DNA of 64,000 nucleotides from Tetrapyrgos nigripes (Eukaryota > Basidiomycota > Agaricomycetes > Agaricales > Campanellaceae): positions 310,001-374,000 of the forward strand of contig JAACJM010000011.1 of NCBI GenBank assembly GCA_013368315.1, in the 5' to 3' direction. Below the pieces are notes generated by a model. The model saw only the letters and a list, made by a program, of their open reading frames with translations. It was not told the origin of the DNA and ran no database searches. Numbering within the stretch: position 1 is the first letter of the stretch; each line of letters opens with the position of its first letter. This document shows, piece by piece, positions 48,018-59,960 of this stretch. The position numbers and the translations under genes were made by a program.

Positions 48018-48165
48018 CTAAGCCCCAGTCATCTGCTCAACTGACAGCCTTGTCCTTGTCCACTGGTGCTAAGCCCTGTTCAACTGCCACTAAACCCCAG
48101 TCATTTGCTCAACCGACAGCCTCTTCTCCGTCCACTGGTGCCAAGCCCTCTCCAAGCAAATACAA
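48018..48165. repeat. ~72-75-bp tandem duplication near the KDZ gene start
   Basis: Two imperfect units, starting CTAAGCCCCAGTCATCTGC and CTAAACCCCAGTCATTTGC. In the minus frame of the KDZ gene each unit has a TGA at the same place, so the repeat is probably in the 5' untranslated region or an intron. Confidence 0.75.
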
Positions 48166-48337
48166 TACCTGCTCCAACCTTCTTGATTGTATTATCATAT
48201 GTCACTGCATGCTCGATCTTTTTGCTGATATTTACGCTTTTTATCTAGAAATGTGGATTCTTATTTACAAAAGCTCTCCCTTTATTTACAAATCATGTCC
48301 TGTAAATAGGAATTAAACGATCTGTGTTGCCTACCCC

Positions 48338-48384
48338 CAGCTTTTGTAAATGCTGACGAAGGGAGTCAGCATTTACAAAAGCTG
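48338..48384. repeat. Perfect hairpin with 20-bp arms in the KDZ subterminal region
   Basis: Arms 48338-48357 and 48365-48384 are exact reverse complements around a 7-nt loop. Each arm contains CTTTTGTAAATG, so two copies of the element-wide TTTTGTAAA motif face each other. Confidence 0.92.
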
Positions 48385-49017
48385 ACCAGTTTCGAAAATC
48401 GTGGGTCACATTCTGCCGAGAAGCCAGTTGGTGCCATGGTGCCGGTAAGTGAGAATTAAGCGATACTTGGCTGTCTATGCAAAACCGGTGGGCCTCGGTG
48501 AGGATGGGGACCTGCCCGTTTTATCCAGACCATTTACAAAAGCCTACCGGATAAGGTATTGGGGTATTATACAAAAGACCTACAGCATCTGGTGAGCTAT
48601 TGTCCTTATATTTCATTCAATATATGTGAAGCTGTTCATTATCTGCACTCCCAACTATTTCTGTTTCTTTTTCAGTTGTTCTTCCTTGTCCTCGTCGTCT
48701 GCATCTGTGTTACTTTTTGCTGTGTTTTCTGATTACGCCATTTACCAGCACCATGCACAAAAGCTGACTTTAAAGGAGGATCAGGTCACAAATATCAGTA
48801 TATGCATATGTACAGTAAGGTATGTAGTAGATCAACACTAAGTATATGATTTGAGGCATTGCTTGTACTGTAACTATATAGAAAAATAAGCAGTAGACGG
48901 CAAACTAGTAAGATAAAATAAGCAGATGGCAAAGTCCCATGGGGCTACAGTCAATCAGCAAGGTATAACGAGGTGAACACATGTTCCAAGAAAGATATTG
49001 TCAATGGACAAGTTGAT

Positions 49018-50986
49018 TCATACCACTACTCCTCCTTCCTCCTTCAGCAGCAATTCATGGTATCTATGAGCAATAGCACAAGGCTTTTTCAGCACCCCGT
49101 CCCTTGCTTTGAACAGCTTGTCAAATTGTTGGCCATACTTTGCATGGGCTTCACATTCCAATTTTGCATAATTCCGTTTTCGCTCCTGCCGCTGAGCGTT
49201 CTTGATAGCCTGGATACCTAAGGGTTGACCATTCCTTGAATATTTTTTCCAGAACTGGATTTCCCCAAGCTTGAAATATTCCTCAGTGATCCACTGTGAA
49301 GCAAGAACATTAGGACAAGCCACATAAATTTCAATTACAGAAGCCTTACTTTGTGGTCGTTGTGAGATGACTTTTTGCCCTCCCAAACCCTGGTTCCTGT
49401 GTGTTGATTACTGAGCACCTCAGGCCATAGTCTCAGAGGAATTGGCTGAGTCTTTATAGTAAGGAGTTTTCAACATTTATTAGGATTCCATTCAGGGACT
49501 CCGTTGTCCCACACTTGTGTGAGCAGCTTTACATTCTCAGCAAAGGACTGGTAACAGGGTATGGCTTCAGCTAGATCTGCAGTAGTGTAACACAGAACTC
49601 CATCTGCAAGCTTGGTGGTCCACACTTCACCTGGCGGAGAGGCAGTTGAGGAATGCAGTGTGGCACTGACGGTGGGGTCTGATGACGATGACAAAGCACA
49701 GTCTGCAGCACTTGCAATGGGCAGGTTGGGAACAGCATGCGCATCACAAAACAGAGATGGGTCACCGAGAGAATCCGTCGATACAGAATGTGATGAGAGC
49801 GGTAAGGTGAAACTGGCTGTGGAAGCTTGAGAACCACGTGACGAGATTGAAACAGTTGTATGAGTCAAGTCTGGATGGTGTGAAGGGATAGCACTTGTGG
49901 AGAGAGGTCCACTGCCCTGAAAGGAATGAGCAGAAACTGAGGTAGTACTTGATGAACTGATGATAGTGCTATGGCCTGCAAAGAGGCAGGAATATCACAC
50001 TGAAGAGGTTCTGACAAACCTAGATCAGATTCCTCATGCCAGTCAGTACTGTCATGGAGAGATTCAACAGATCTGAGGGAGGCCCAAGAGGGTGCAATCG
50101 AAAGAGATCCAGGAGATGCTGAAAGCAAAAGGGAATTGAGGGATCTAGAAGAACTCCTAGAGGCTGCGACTGAAGATGGAATCAACGACGTCACCAGAGT
50201 CGCCAGCTCTGCTAAGTCCTCTTGAGTTGCCATTTTGGCACGCGTTGTAGCCAGCTCAGACTGCAGCTCATTTAGCTTATGCAGAGAGGGAAAGAAGGGG
50301 AGGCAGGAGAGCGTCAATGACTTGATTAGGACATGCAAGAAGGTTTTCACCTGCTCTGGAACACACCCAGTTATAGAGGCCAGGTTGGTGGAGGACGAAG
50401 AAGAGGCAACACTTGGAGCAGCATGTGTTCCTGGGAGCTTGTATGGATGTGCAAGAACGTACTCCTTTGACTGAAGGAAACTCGCTCAGCTCATGATCAG
50501 ATACTGCAGGAATACGAGAAACCTCACCAGTTCTAAAGATCTTAGTTGTACATCCACAGGGCGAGGATCATGGGTCTCAACACGTTGTTTCTTGAATCCA
50601 TTCTTGGGTTGATCACTCTGCAGAGGTTCCTCTTGCACAATGCGTTTTGCTCTCCTGAGAGCGGAGGTCTTCTCTTTCTGCTTCTTGCCTGGATGTGTGT
50701 GATAGAGAGATGGTCAGGACGACAGACACTATTCTGTTCTGGAACTTCCATGAAGCTCACCTTGACCACTCTCTTCCTCACGAGGCCCTCGATGAGAATT
50801 AGTTTTTCGACGTACTTGGCTGGGTGGGTGATGGGTCAGAACAGCTTGCAGGGAAGAAGAAAGAGAGAAACGAAACACGCACTCTGGCCAAGCCTCTCGG
50901 TTTTGAGAAAATATGATAAGCTGTTCAGCGAGTTCTGCGTGGTTGCCTGCTGAGCTCAGGCGGAAGAGTTTGCATACTTGAGCCAT
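49018..50986 (-). CDS. SAP-like-domain protein, multi-exon
   Basis: The first exon (ATG at 50986, MAQVCKLFRLSSAGNHAEL) has the L-x-x-L-x-G-x-K/H-x-E-L pattern of a SAP DNA-binding helix-extension-helix. The next exons are Lys/Arg-rich (KTSALRRAKRIVQEE), then a helical segment (LHKLNELQSELATTRAKMA), a Ser-rich disordered region, and a basic C-terminal exon (LGEIQFWKKYSRNGQPLG). It is probably a nuclear DNA-associated protein. Exon joints at about 50,700, 50,350, 49,870 and 49,390 are approximate. I know similar SAP-containing proteins in Agaricomycetes but none with a defined role. Confidence 0.5.
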
Positions 50987-50989
50987 AAG

Positions 50990-51847
50990 CTAATTCGTTG
51001 TGCCACCCTTTTCCTGACTGTTGAAGGACGCGAAAGAGGAAAGGGAGAAAGGACTGAGTGAAGGGTGCACTAGAGGGACTGAGTATACATACAGGTCATA
51101 GTAATCAACTTTGAATGTCCAAGTTCCATCGTTGTTTTCATAGCCCTCCATTGGTAGAGGAAACCAACCCTGTTCCTCAGCTTCGGGAGGGTTCATCATA
51201 CATTGAAAACCAGCTGAAGAACTGGGAGCGGCAGGCCGTAAGCTATTCGAAACAGCGACGTCCAGGACTTGTTGTTGGTTCACATCTGCAATCCCATGCA
51301 GTGAGCGGAGTGATGGATTCATGGTCATGGCGGTCATGGCGGACGGGTATGCAGAAGCGGCTGCGTCAGGACCCACGTAGTCAACCTCCATATTGTCCAA
51401 CCCATTACTCACAGTCCAATCTTGCATGGACAAGGCCACGGAGGGAGAAGTGAATGTCAAGGGCGGGCCAACAGAGTGGCTGGGGCACCCAGGCTTGGTT
51501 TGGCTAGGTAGGTCAGGAAGAGAAGGGGCAGGTGGGACGATCACATTCATCTCATAGACACCTTGACTGGGAAGTGATTGCTCTCGTCGTTGAGCCCTAT
51601 CTCTTCCTCTTCGCTCCTGTTTTTCCCACTTCAGCCAGTTGGATTTGAAACACGGAGACAGCAGGTAGTTGTAAGTGTGTGAATAGTTAAACTTGAGGTT
51701 GGCCCAAACACAGCCAACAAGGAGGACAGCGGCAATTAGACAGCCGATGATTGCGCCTGGACTACTGACGTCGCGATGAATATCTGGAAGCAGAAGATCA
51801 GGGAAAGGATTGAAATCCGGGGAGGACACAGTGGGGTTGGACAACAT
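50990..51847 (-). CDS. Single-pass membrane protein, 285 residues
   Basis: Open frame from the ATG at 51847 to the TAG at 50990. A 23-residue hydrophobic segment (PGAIIGCLIAAVLLVGCVW) near residue 30 is followed by a basic stretch (KWEKQERRGRDRAQRRE), predicting a short outer N-terminus and a cytosolic tail. The tail is Ser/Pro-rich and ends in an aromatic region (DGTWTFKVDYYDLYV). A GTATGT at about 51,091 could be a donor that would skip the last ~34 codons. The start codon of the SAP gene lies only 3 bp beyond this stop, so the two may be parts of one spliced gene. Confidence 0.5.
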   Translation of the reverse strand: MLSNPTVSSPDFNPFPDLLLPDIHRDVSSPGAIIGCLIAAVLLVGCVWANLKFNYSHTYNYLLSPCFKSNWLKWEKQERRGRDRAQRREQSLPSQGVYEMNVIVPPAPSLPDLPSQTKPGCPSHSVGPPLTFTSPSVALSMQDWTVSNGLDNMEVDYVGPDAAASAYPSAMTAMTMNPSLRSLHGIADVNQQQVLDVAVSNSLRPAAPSSSAGFQCMMNPPEAEEQGWFPLPMEGYENNDGTWTFKVDYYDLYVYSVPLVHPSLSPFSLSSFASFNSQEKGGTTN

Positions 51848-54800
51848 GACCGCGTTGTTGGCACTTGTTGTTGTTGGTGTGAATGATAGAGTTGGTGTTG
51901 TGGCTAATGGACCGTCGAGTTCTCAATAGAATACTGAAGAAGATGATGGGAATGGGAATGGGAACGGAGAGGCCTGATGATGGCCTAGGCTTGTCACTTG
52001 AGCTTGACGATGAGAAGATGTGATCTCTGAGGCACTGGTGGTACTGTGGTTGAGGAAGAAAGGATCGGGTCAGTCTCCAGCCTCAAACTGAAACGATCTC
52101 AGTGCGGGCCAAGTCAAGAAAGAGGCAAAAGACGAATTTGCATTATTCGGCGAGGGCAAAAGATACATAGCATAGGAGAAGGAAGGCAACAATAAATAAA
52201 GGTGAAACGGGTGGACAGCGGACGAGCGTCGAGAGGAAACCGGGCAGCGACTGGGGACGGTGGTGGGGACAAGAGCGGTGGACTATTTGGCGCTGTGTAC
52301 GTCACAGACACTGCAAGGTCTCGACAGTCAGCTGCTGCGCCTGCCGCGTCTTCCCCCCGTCTTTTCAGCAATCACCGAGCGTGACACCAGCGTCTTTTTC
52401 TCGAGAGAAGCATACGCTCATGAGTAGTAATGTGACAGCACCCAAACCACTGTCACAAGTTGGATCCTCCAGCCTTAGCCGCCAGGGGGAGCAAATTTGG
52501 GCCTGGTTGGGGTTTTAATTCATTTGTTGGGTGATGCGGTCAATAGTGAGTACTAATGGTCATTACTTGCAACTTTCTTCCTTGTTCCTGCGCGATAAAT
52601 AATAATATCCTTTCATGTTTACGTACCACCTATGTGATACCTAGACGTCACAGTGATCACAGCAGCCATTATCATCTCAAAGCCGCATTCTCATTCACAG
52701 TTCTAGACCAATCCAGCTGTCTCGCTGGCAATGAGTTTAATCATTTTTGAGAGTGCTATTCCATTGAGTGAGTTTTTGTTCGCCTCTCTTCCCTTTTTGT
52801 GGGCTAACAATTTCTTCCCATCCCAGCCAAAAAATGCGGGCGCATTTTCCTCGAAGCTGTCCCCGTGCATCTAGACCTAGAGGATACAGGATGACATTCT
52901 TTTAGTGAGTACTTTCTTCAATCCAACTCTGCATCACTCAACTCCATCTATCTACATAGCTCCCGGATGTTCTATCCATCCACGTCTGATACCTCTCCCG
53001 ATCCGACATCCTGGCTTCCCTCCATGTCTGCGTCGCAGCCGAAACTTCCATGTGCGAATGGTCTCCTATCGAGAACCTTATCCAACAGTGTTATGAAGCA
53101 TATGGAGTCAACTTGAAGCATGTGACGATTTCACCCGAGTTGCGTTAATTGCCGAGTCGCACGGGGAGTCAGAGGTAGAATAGCATCAGTAGTGAGGCGG
53201 GTATTGGTACTGTAGGTAGTGGGAGTAGTGGGCCTGGGGCTAGTCAAGAAAACTCAAACGCAGATGGAAACGCAGTTGAAGCTTCAGAAGGCGTAAGTAC
53301 TGGCATTAACGTTACTGGAACATGAGAAAGATGGCTTTGGGTGTTCAATAGGGATTTTGAGGAAGGTTCATAGGATTTCAGGTGGTCCAGGAGTGTCAGT
53401 GTCAGGAAGGGGAGCAGGAGGGCAGGATGTTTACTATTGTAGAAAGTTGGTTATGGACCTGTTCATTTCTTGCTTGTTATGTCACTTGTATGTCTTTCTA
53501 TGCTTTCTTTGATCTGCAGAGTATCTGTACAATAATACGTTGTGTGAATGATTTACTGCAATTTCAAGGAGCACATACTAAGCTCTGATGCTTTGAGATA
53601 AGTACATGAATTGATACATTTTGTTCTCATTTTTTGCATTTGGATTGAAAAGTGTCTTCAAAGCTTGCTTTGAATCATGTTTTAAAGACCTCTTTACAGA
53701 GGTCTAATCATCGTCGTAAGTTCTACTTACTCTTTCTCATCTTACTAAATTCAACGGGCTGCGTGTAGGACCTCAAATTGTCCGCATCATCATGCCTCTG
53801 TGGCCATCGTTATGCATCCGTGGCTCAGGCATTCAGCCTGTCATTATCTCGTGTCCCCTGCGTACTAACAATTCATTTCTTTACTCGTTTCTCATTTCGT
53901 GATACCTTCACGATGATCGCTCGTATTTCCTTTCCCTTCCTTAATCACGAGTCTCTCGGGTACACTCATTTGCATACTTTCATTCTTTTCTTTACTCACT
54001 AAGTATCTTTAGTATTACTTAGCCCATTTCTGAGTTACCCTCCCTCCAATCCCTATATTTTACTGTTACTCTGGTGTATACTTGTAGCCCTTGCCGAGTC
54101 TCATACATCGAAATACACTCATCTCGCCAGGGGAGCTGCTGTTTCAGGTCTCCCCGTGATCCTCCTAATCTAGCGTTGGCGGGAAAGGACAGCTTAAATC
54201 AAGCTTAAATCCTGGACTCGCGTGTCACAGATCTGATAAGTACTCCGGTCTTGGCCAACTACATCCGAGCAACGCTGGCATTTTCTCTGGCAGACCTCAT
54301 GTTTGCATCCTTTTTGCCCATGTTGGGGCTACGAGGATGGCTATAATCAATGAAGGAGGCACTGGTACGTGGGGAGTTTAATATGGTTACCAAATTTGGA
54401 AGGGACGCTTCTTCTCGCATCCGTGGGCCACTTTCGCCCAGCTCTGACAACAAAATGATCTACGGCTAAGCTCTGTAGTATGTATAGTTCACAAGCTAAG
54501 ATATTCAGCTAGATAAATACAAAAAAATCGAGTGTCTCATATCGGTATGGCAGGAAATGATAGGAATGAGAGGCATGGTCAGCGCGTGGTACTAGGAGAG
54601 CTGACTCGGACGTCGTTTGATACACATGGCAGTAGTGTATAAGTAGGCCAAGTCGAGACAGGAGTAAGAACAACATACCCGAATCATGATGGCCACAGCA
54701 AGTGTCTGCTCGAAGTACCCGGAAATGTTGTCGGAAAAAAAGCAATTGACAAATCAGACCTGATTAGCGCTGACAGGACCTGATGAGTCCGTCAGCAAAA

Positions 54801-55660
54801 ACCCAAAGCATTGACAATTCGTCCTGCGCTCCATCTTTCTGCCTTTGCTTACTTGGCTACTAACGGCACTATCATAGTAATGATATAAGACTTAAAAGTA
54901 GTAGTAATTGGAGTACGATTTCAGTTGTAAAGGTACATACAAATTGGTAAGATGTAGTAAATACACTGCGGAGCGGCCTGCAAGTTTTGAAGGTTGGACT
55001 ACTTGAGAGCGGTGCGGAACATTGAGGATTGAGGAATATACTTTAAAGGAGGGGGAGCGCTTGAGAAGATTCCAGACCAGAGAGATACTTGAGGTCTTGA
55101 GGGCAGAATATTTGAGGGGTACATTGATACCAAGACAGCCTTGCAGACAGTGCTAGACATTGAGACTTGGGGGAGACGCATGGTTGATGACGACGTGGCA
55201 TGGAAAAGCGATGATGTATGGGCAATAGAATAAATAAGTTAGTGCGGTCTGTATGTGTATGTGTTGCGTTGCGTTGTTGTGAGTCGGATTATGGATGGAA
55301 GGAGAGTAGGCTGAGGAAAGGAAAAGAAAGGAAAGACTATATACAATTGCATGAAGACGAAAAAGGATAGTGAAGAGGCGAGAGACGAGAGACGAGAGAG
55401 AAACAAGTGATGGAGAGGCTATGGATACAAGTGGTTCTTTATGTAAAAAATCGTCAACGACGTTAAATCGGAGAAAGAGGCATCATTACTAGAGACGTTG
55501 TTGTCACGTTAGACCAATAAGATATTCGAAAGCCAGTGAGAGATAGCAAGAGATAGCAAGAGGCATCAAGCAAGAGAAAGTGTTAAGAAGGCGTGCGTGC
55601 GTCAAGAAGACCAATGAAAATGAATGAAGAAGACCAAAGAACCCAAAAGAAGAAAAAAAG
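51848..55660. other. Gene-poor region, 3.8 kb
   Basis: No gene is supported. Short ORFs show no domain. Notable only: TGTGACAG/CTGTCACA inverted words at 52,433-52,460 and two adjacent short palindromes near 53,657-53,710. A few short segments with GT-AG-like edges near 52,740-53,100 could be a decayed gene. Confidence 0.4.
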
Positions 55661-55676
55661 CAACTTTTTGTGTTTT

Positions 55677-58374
55677 TTAATTGGACGCCCTCAAAAACAT
55701 CTCCACCGGAATCGGCTTCCTCCTCAAACGCTCGCTTCCCGAACTCAAAACGGACGAACCCGAGCTGGAACAGCCACACGAGTTGGTGGACATAGTCGAA
55801 GTAGAACGACTGCTTCGGGATCGACGGAGGTGTTGTGTTGAAGGGGAACGAGACGAGTGCGTGGAATACGTGGAAGAAGGCGTGGAAGGCATAGAATATG
55901 CAGAGGAAGGAGTCATAGGCGTAGCTGGGGTAGATGGTACCGAAGGAGCAAAAGACAAAGGAGGAGGAACACCAAATGTAAATCTCGTCGTTGTAGCTTT
56001 GGGACTCTTCAGCGTGGCGAGGTCGATGAGATCAGGACCGTAGATTGCCGTAAAGTGTGACGACGATGGTGATAGAGGCGTAGGGATATGGGTGTGGGTG
56101 GAAGAAACAGGCGAGAATGGCACAGGTGAAGAACTGGGTCCAACGACAACAACGGTCCTCTTACTCTTTCCTTTGCCTTTAGTCTTCGTCTTCCCACTTC
56201 CACTACCCGACACCTTTCTTGAGGGAGAAGATGAAGTCAATCCAGAACTCTGCGTCTTCAACCATAGCTTCAATTTACTCGACATTGAGGAACGAGTGCT
56301 GGTTCTCGACTTGGTGGACTTGGCAGCACCAGCACCGACGGTGGAGTATTCAGAATCCGCGGAATTGTTCCTCGACCTCGAAGGAGCAACCGAACCCAAC
56401 GTCATGTACTCCATTTGCTCCTCAAAATCCTCGTCTGGGGAGGTAAAACAAACGTGGAAGGGTCGACGACGCACCGTGTCGAGGCGTCTGTGTCGGCAGA
56501 GAAGGCGATATGGGTAGTAGACGTTGATGGAAGACGAGCCTGGGTATACACATCAACAGATGAATGATGTGAGGGGGAAGCGAATGGGTTAGTGAACTGG
56601 GGAGCAGATGCAGGGTAAGATTCTTCAGTGACGTAGTCCTCATCACTGTCTCCACCTTCAGCGACGATTTCGACATCGTTAAACCTCTCAAAGTCAACGC
56701 TCAGCAATGACGTAGGGAGGGAGAGTCGAAGATTGGGTGGTTGGTCTTGGACATCGTCAACGTCAGAAGAAGGCTCGGATTCTTCCGCAATCCCATCAAG
56801 GGTATCCAAATCAAACTCGTAGCCCTCTAGCACTTCGAGTTCGGCGCTATCCTCGTCCTCGGCATCGGTTTCCTCACTAGCCTCAAAGACAAAAGGCGAA
56901 GCGACCATTGACGTCCGCATAGCAGAATCCTGCGAGTACACGCTGGGCGAGCTACCTTCCTCTCCGTTGACGGAAGAGAAGTCCTGGATATAATAGTACA
57001 AGACGTGGCCGTCTTCACCGCTCTCTCCATTAACAGAAGCAGAGTCGGGTCCCTCTGAGTAAATCACCGAGTCTAAAAAGTCTCGAGGGATGCTCATACG
57101 AGGAGGTGGACGCGTTTGTCGTCTGCTGCTTCCAGTAGAGGTGCTCGAGGCCGACACAGGAGTAGCCGGTGTAATAGGTGTGGCAGGTACGGAGGATGGT
57201 GTGACTGGGCTAACTGGCGAAGATGGAACGGGAGGAGGTGGTCTCGTGGGTATAGGGTAGAGGTAGCTTCGTCTTTTGGGGAAATCAGGGTCCAGCTGAG
57301 CTGATGGATAAGCACCGGCCTTGGTAGGTGAAGGTGGTACATGGATGGAAGCGCACAGCGATTCAGGTCTCAGTGTAGGTGTTGGTGCGGTAAGCGTAGA
57401 GGATGACGTGGCAGCGGAAGCAGGACCCGAAGCAGAAACGCGTTTGGGGAACGCAGGTGGAAGGACAGACCGAAGGGTAAGCAGACGACTAATGTCGCGT
57501 GAGTACCATTCGGAGTCTGATACCTCTTCCTCTTCATCGGATTCCGAATGAGAAGAACCAGTAGACGACGGGAGAGGCGACGCAGCAAACATCTTGGGTG
57601 CTCTGAAGAATTCGATGTCGGCTTCTAATTCTGCATTTTCCGTAGGAAGGGAAGGCAAAGGACCCGATGGAGCAGGTGCACTCTGCGACCTCCCGTGTTT
57701 AACGATGACGAGTGGTTTGATACTCCGTAATCTCTTCAACCCGAAGCCAGTTGGTGCTGGAGCCAAACGAAAGTCTGCGTCGCATTCGTCGTCTGAAGAT
57801 GAAGGAGTCAGAGGAGTGCCTTGTGAACTTGGCGAGGATATGGGTGATGACGAAGGCAAGCGTGGTGAGCGTGGTGAGGGCATAGGCGACCATGATGACG
57901 AAGAGGGAGTTGGGATAGGTGGATGAGGGAATTTGAAGGAGGCATCGGTGAAAGTAAGACGGAAAGAGTCGGGAGAACCCGCGGGTGAGGATGATGCAGA
58001 TGACGTTGGTGACGTGGAAGGAGGACGCGGTGCGGGTCTTGGTGGTTCAGATAGAAGAGCGTCGCAGTCAAATGCATCTTCAAGAGGAGTTTTGGCAATG
58101 CGTATGTCTGAAGGAGACACTGCGAGTCTATAAACCGCTTAGTAAAAAAGTAAGACACGAGTAAAAACAAGACGCACTGTTTTCGTTGTTTAGAGGAAGA
58201 ACACGACGGACGAGGTTCCTCTTCTTCCTCGACTATGATTTGTAATGGCTCGGATTTCTTCGTAAAGATACCGTGTTTTCGAGAACGGATGTTGGCGGTT
58301 CGTTTGAGTGAGGAGACTGTCCAATGTCAGCCAACGCTAGATGGAAAAGCAGACAAGTACTCACAAGTATTCAT
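55677..58374 (-). CDS. Disordered Ser/Pro-rich protein, copy B (complete)
   Basis: Complete copy of the gene cut at the left edge of the window. The tiny exon 58374-58365 (M-N-T plus one base) joins across a 257-nt intron (58364-58108) to an exon running down to the 56,402-56,474 region, where the frame changes. The last part ends at 55677 (PIPVEMFLRASN). The switch is either an intron with poor consensus ends or a frameshift; I cannot decide. The protein is about 800 residues of Ser/Pro/Thr-rich sequence. It has acidic blocks (EETDAEDEDSAELEVLEGYE), a basic block (GKTKTKGKGKSKR) and many S-P and R-R-S motifs, as in phosphorylated regulatory scaffolds. No enzymatic domain was seen. Against copy A it has an extra 3 codons near 57,410. 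Confidence 0.7.
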
Positions 58375-59379
58375 GATGTTGTCGTGAAAACAGAACGAAA
58401 AAGCGTCAGGTCAAGTCAAAGCAGTCGTAGAATGGAAAGCTGGGTCTTCCATTGGCATCCCGACCGCCTTTATAACTCGTCTCATTGTCCATTGTTCTCA
58501 TTGTGTTGACTTTCCTTTTTTGGAACAATAGCGCGGCACACAAACGATGACTAAGCAGTGACCAAACAAAAGCTTATTGTTCCTTCCCTCATTGTTCGCC
58601 TTTACAACGCGTATCCCAATTGTGAACACTGTGTAACCGACGCCTCGAGGTACCTTATTGTGCTTAGGCTGAGGTATATGTGGAAAATGACGTGTGTATC
58701 CTCTCTGCGTGCTGCTGCTACGTGTTAACAGGGGACATTGCCAGTCCTGTCAGGTCTCCTCGCCAATATCTAGCCCCGAACCCGGTCTCGACACCAAGCT
58801 GCTACCCAACTAACCCGATCACCTTCGACATCATTTCCTCAAACATCTTCCCCCGTCCTAGCATTGCATTACTATTCATCCCCCCACATGTACACAGTCT
58901 AAGCCAACTGAAGGGGTGATTGAACGAGTTCCAGACGAACTTGACTCACGTTGCTGACAATTTGGGTTTCGCTACTAGGGACAGCAGGGCGGGATGCTGG
59001 GTCATATATATATATATGCATCGGGACTGTCCCATGAGCGATGATTAATTGATTGGCCGCAGCTGTTACTTAGTAGGGCGGCAGCGCCTAAGTAGTTGTG
59101 ATTCCCCAGTTGCTATTTCCAGTATTTTTGATTTTGCCAGTTGGGGCTCGATTTTAGTTGCAGTTTCGATTGTGATACGAAACCAACGCTTGTGTCGAAT
59201 TCAGCTCTCAGTTGGTCAGAGCATGGACTACGCTGGCCAGCTCGGAGTATGGAGAATGATTAATGATGGGTCCTTCTCCGTCAAGTCATGCTTCAAGCGA
59301 TCTAATCCGTATTAGCACAATTACACTGCAAGTACATCTAGACTCCTCGATACCTATATATCTATACATACTCAGATTT
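58375..59379. other. Intergenic region, copy B
   Basis: Counterpart of 1,920-2,940. Near-identical except about 58,665-58,900, where it is clearly diverged and shorter by 16 bp. No gene supported. Confidence 0.6.
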
Positions 59380-59960
59380 TTACTTTGTCTTTACTTTCCA
59401 GGTTCTACCGATAACCTTCAACATAACCTGAGCAAGCTGTAGGACCGCGACTGAGTTGACGACCACCTCTGAAGCTCCAGCCTTCTGGTAGTTATAAACA
59501 ATTGTGGTATTACATGTCATGGCCTGTGATTCCGATCCGCTGAATCTAACCATTGTCAATGTTACGGCGGAGCCAGCCGCTGCACTAGCTACGTATCCCT
59601 TCCAATCTCCAGCGCCTATAGAAGGCAGGCAATGGAAGCATAAGCCATGATGGAATGGTAAAACACGTATCATTGACTCACCATTACACTGTGTCCCTGA
59701 TATGTGTTAAAAGTAGTCCCTCGTGAATCAATTTCATGAGCTCCGCGAAATATTTCGGTCGTTTCCACAGTAGAAGACGCGGAGAGACGCGGCGTCTGAG
59801 GGTACGTCTTCGATGTCAAGCTCAAATCCGCCCGGTATGGACTCGAAAGGTGTGTCGTCAGTAGTAAGAGGAGCAGACGAGGGCTCGGGAGCTGTTTCTG
59901 GTGTCGGCGCTTGCGGGCCCTGTTGCTGAGAGTCTGAGGGGGGAGATGAAACTCTATCAT
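59380..59960 (-). pseudogene. Small basic-N-terminal gene, copy B, one-base frameshift
   Basis: Counterpart of the split gene in copy A, here without a transposon. The start MIEFHLPPQTL is at 59960, inside the first E-box repeat unit. The frame continues through Arg/Lys- and Leu-rich sequence. At 59,701-59,706 copy B has GATATGTGTT where copy A has GATATTGTGTT, a one-base loss that replaces FNTISGTQCN by an unrelated frame before the intron. The second exon (to 59380) still encodes the GDWKGYVASAAAGS segment, but out of frame with exon 1. So this copy is damaged independently of copy A. Confidence 0.5.

Larger units (their letters stand above)
37247..48589 (-). mobile_element. KDZ-superfamily DNA transposon, ~11.3 kb including a nested element
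   Basis: Terminal inverted repeats: 37259-37285 (CTTTTGTATA followed by CCCAATACCTTAT) matches the reverse complement of 48551-48577, and both are preceded on the outside by GATGCTGTA, 3 bp away. I could not find a convincing target duplication, so outer limits are good to a few bases only. The internal gene is a KDZ transposase read on the minus strand. A motif close to TTTTGTAAA is scattered through both subterminal regions and several introns. About 6.3 kb of the span is a younger Plavaka element. Confidence 0.8.

Noticed and set aside
48050..48316. Plus-strand ORF within the KDZ element
   Set aside because: Antisense to the KDZ gene start region and largely made of the 72-bp DNA repeat.
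37236..48600. Target-site duplication for the KDZ element
   Set aside because: The sequence just outside the inverted repeats on the two sides does not match convincingly at any length tried.
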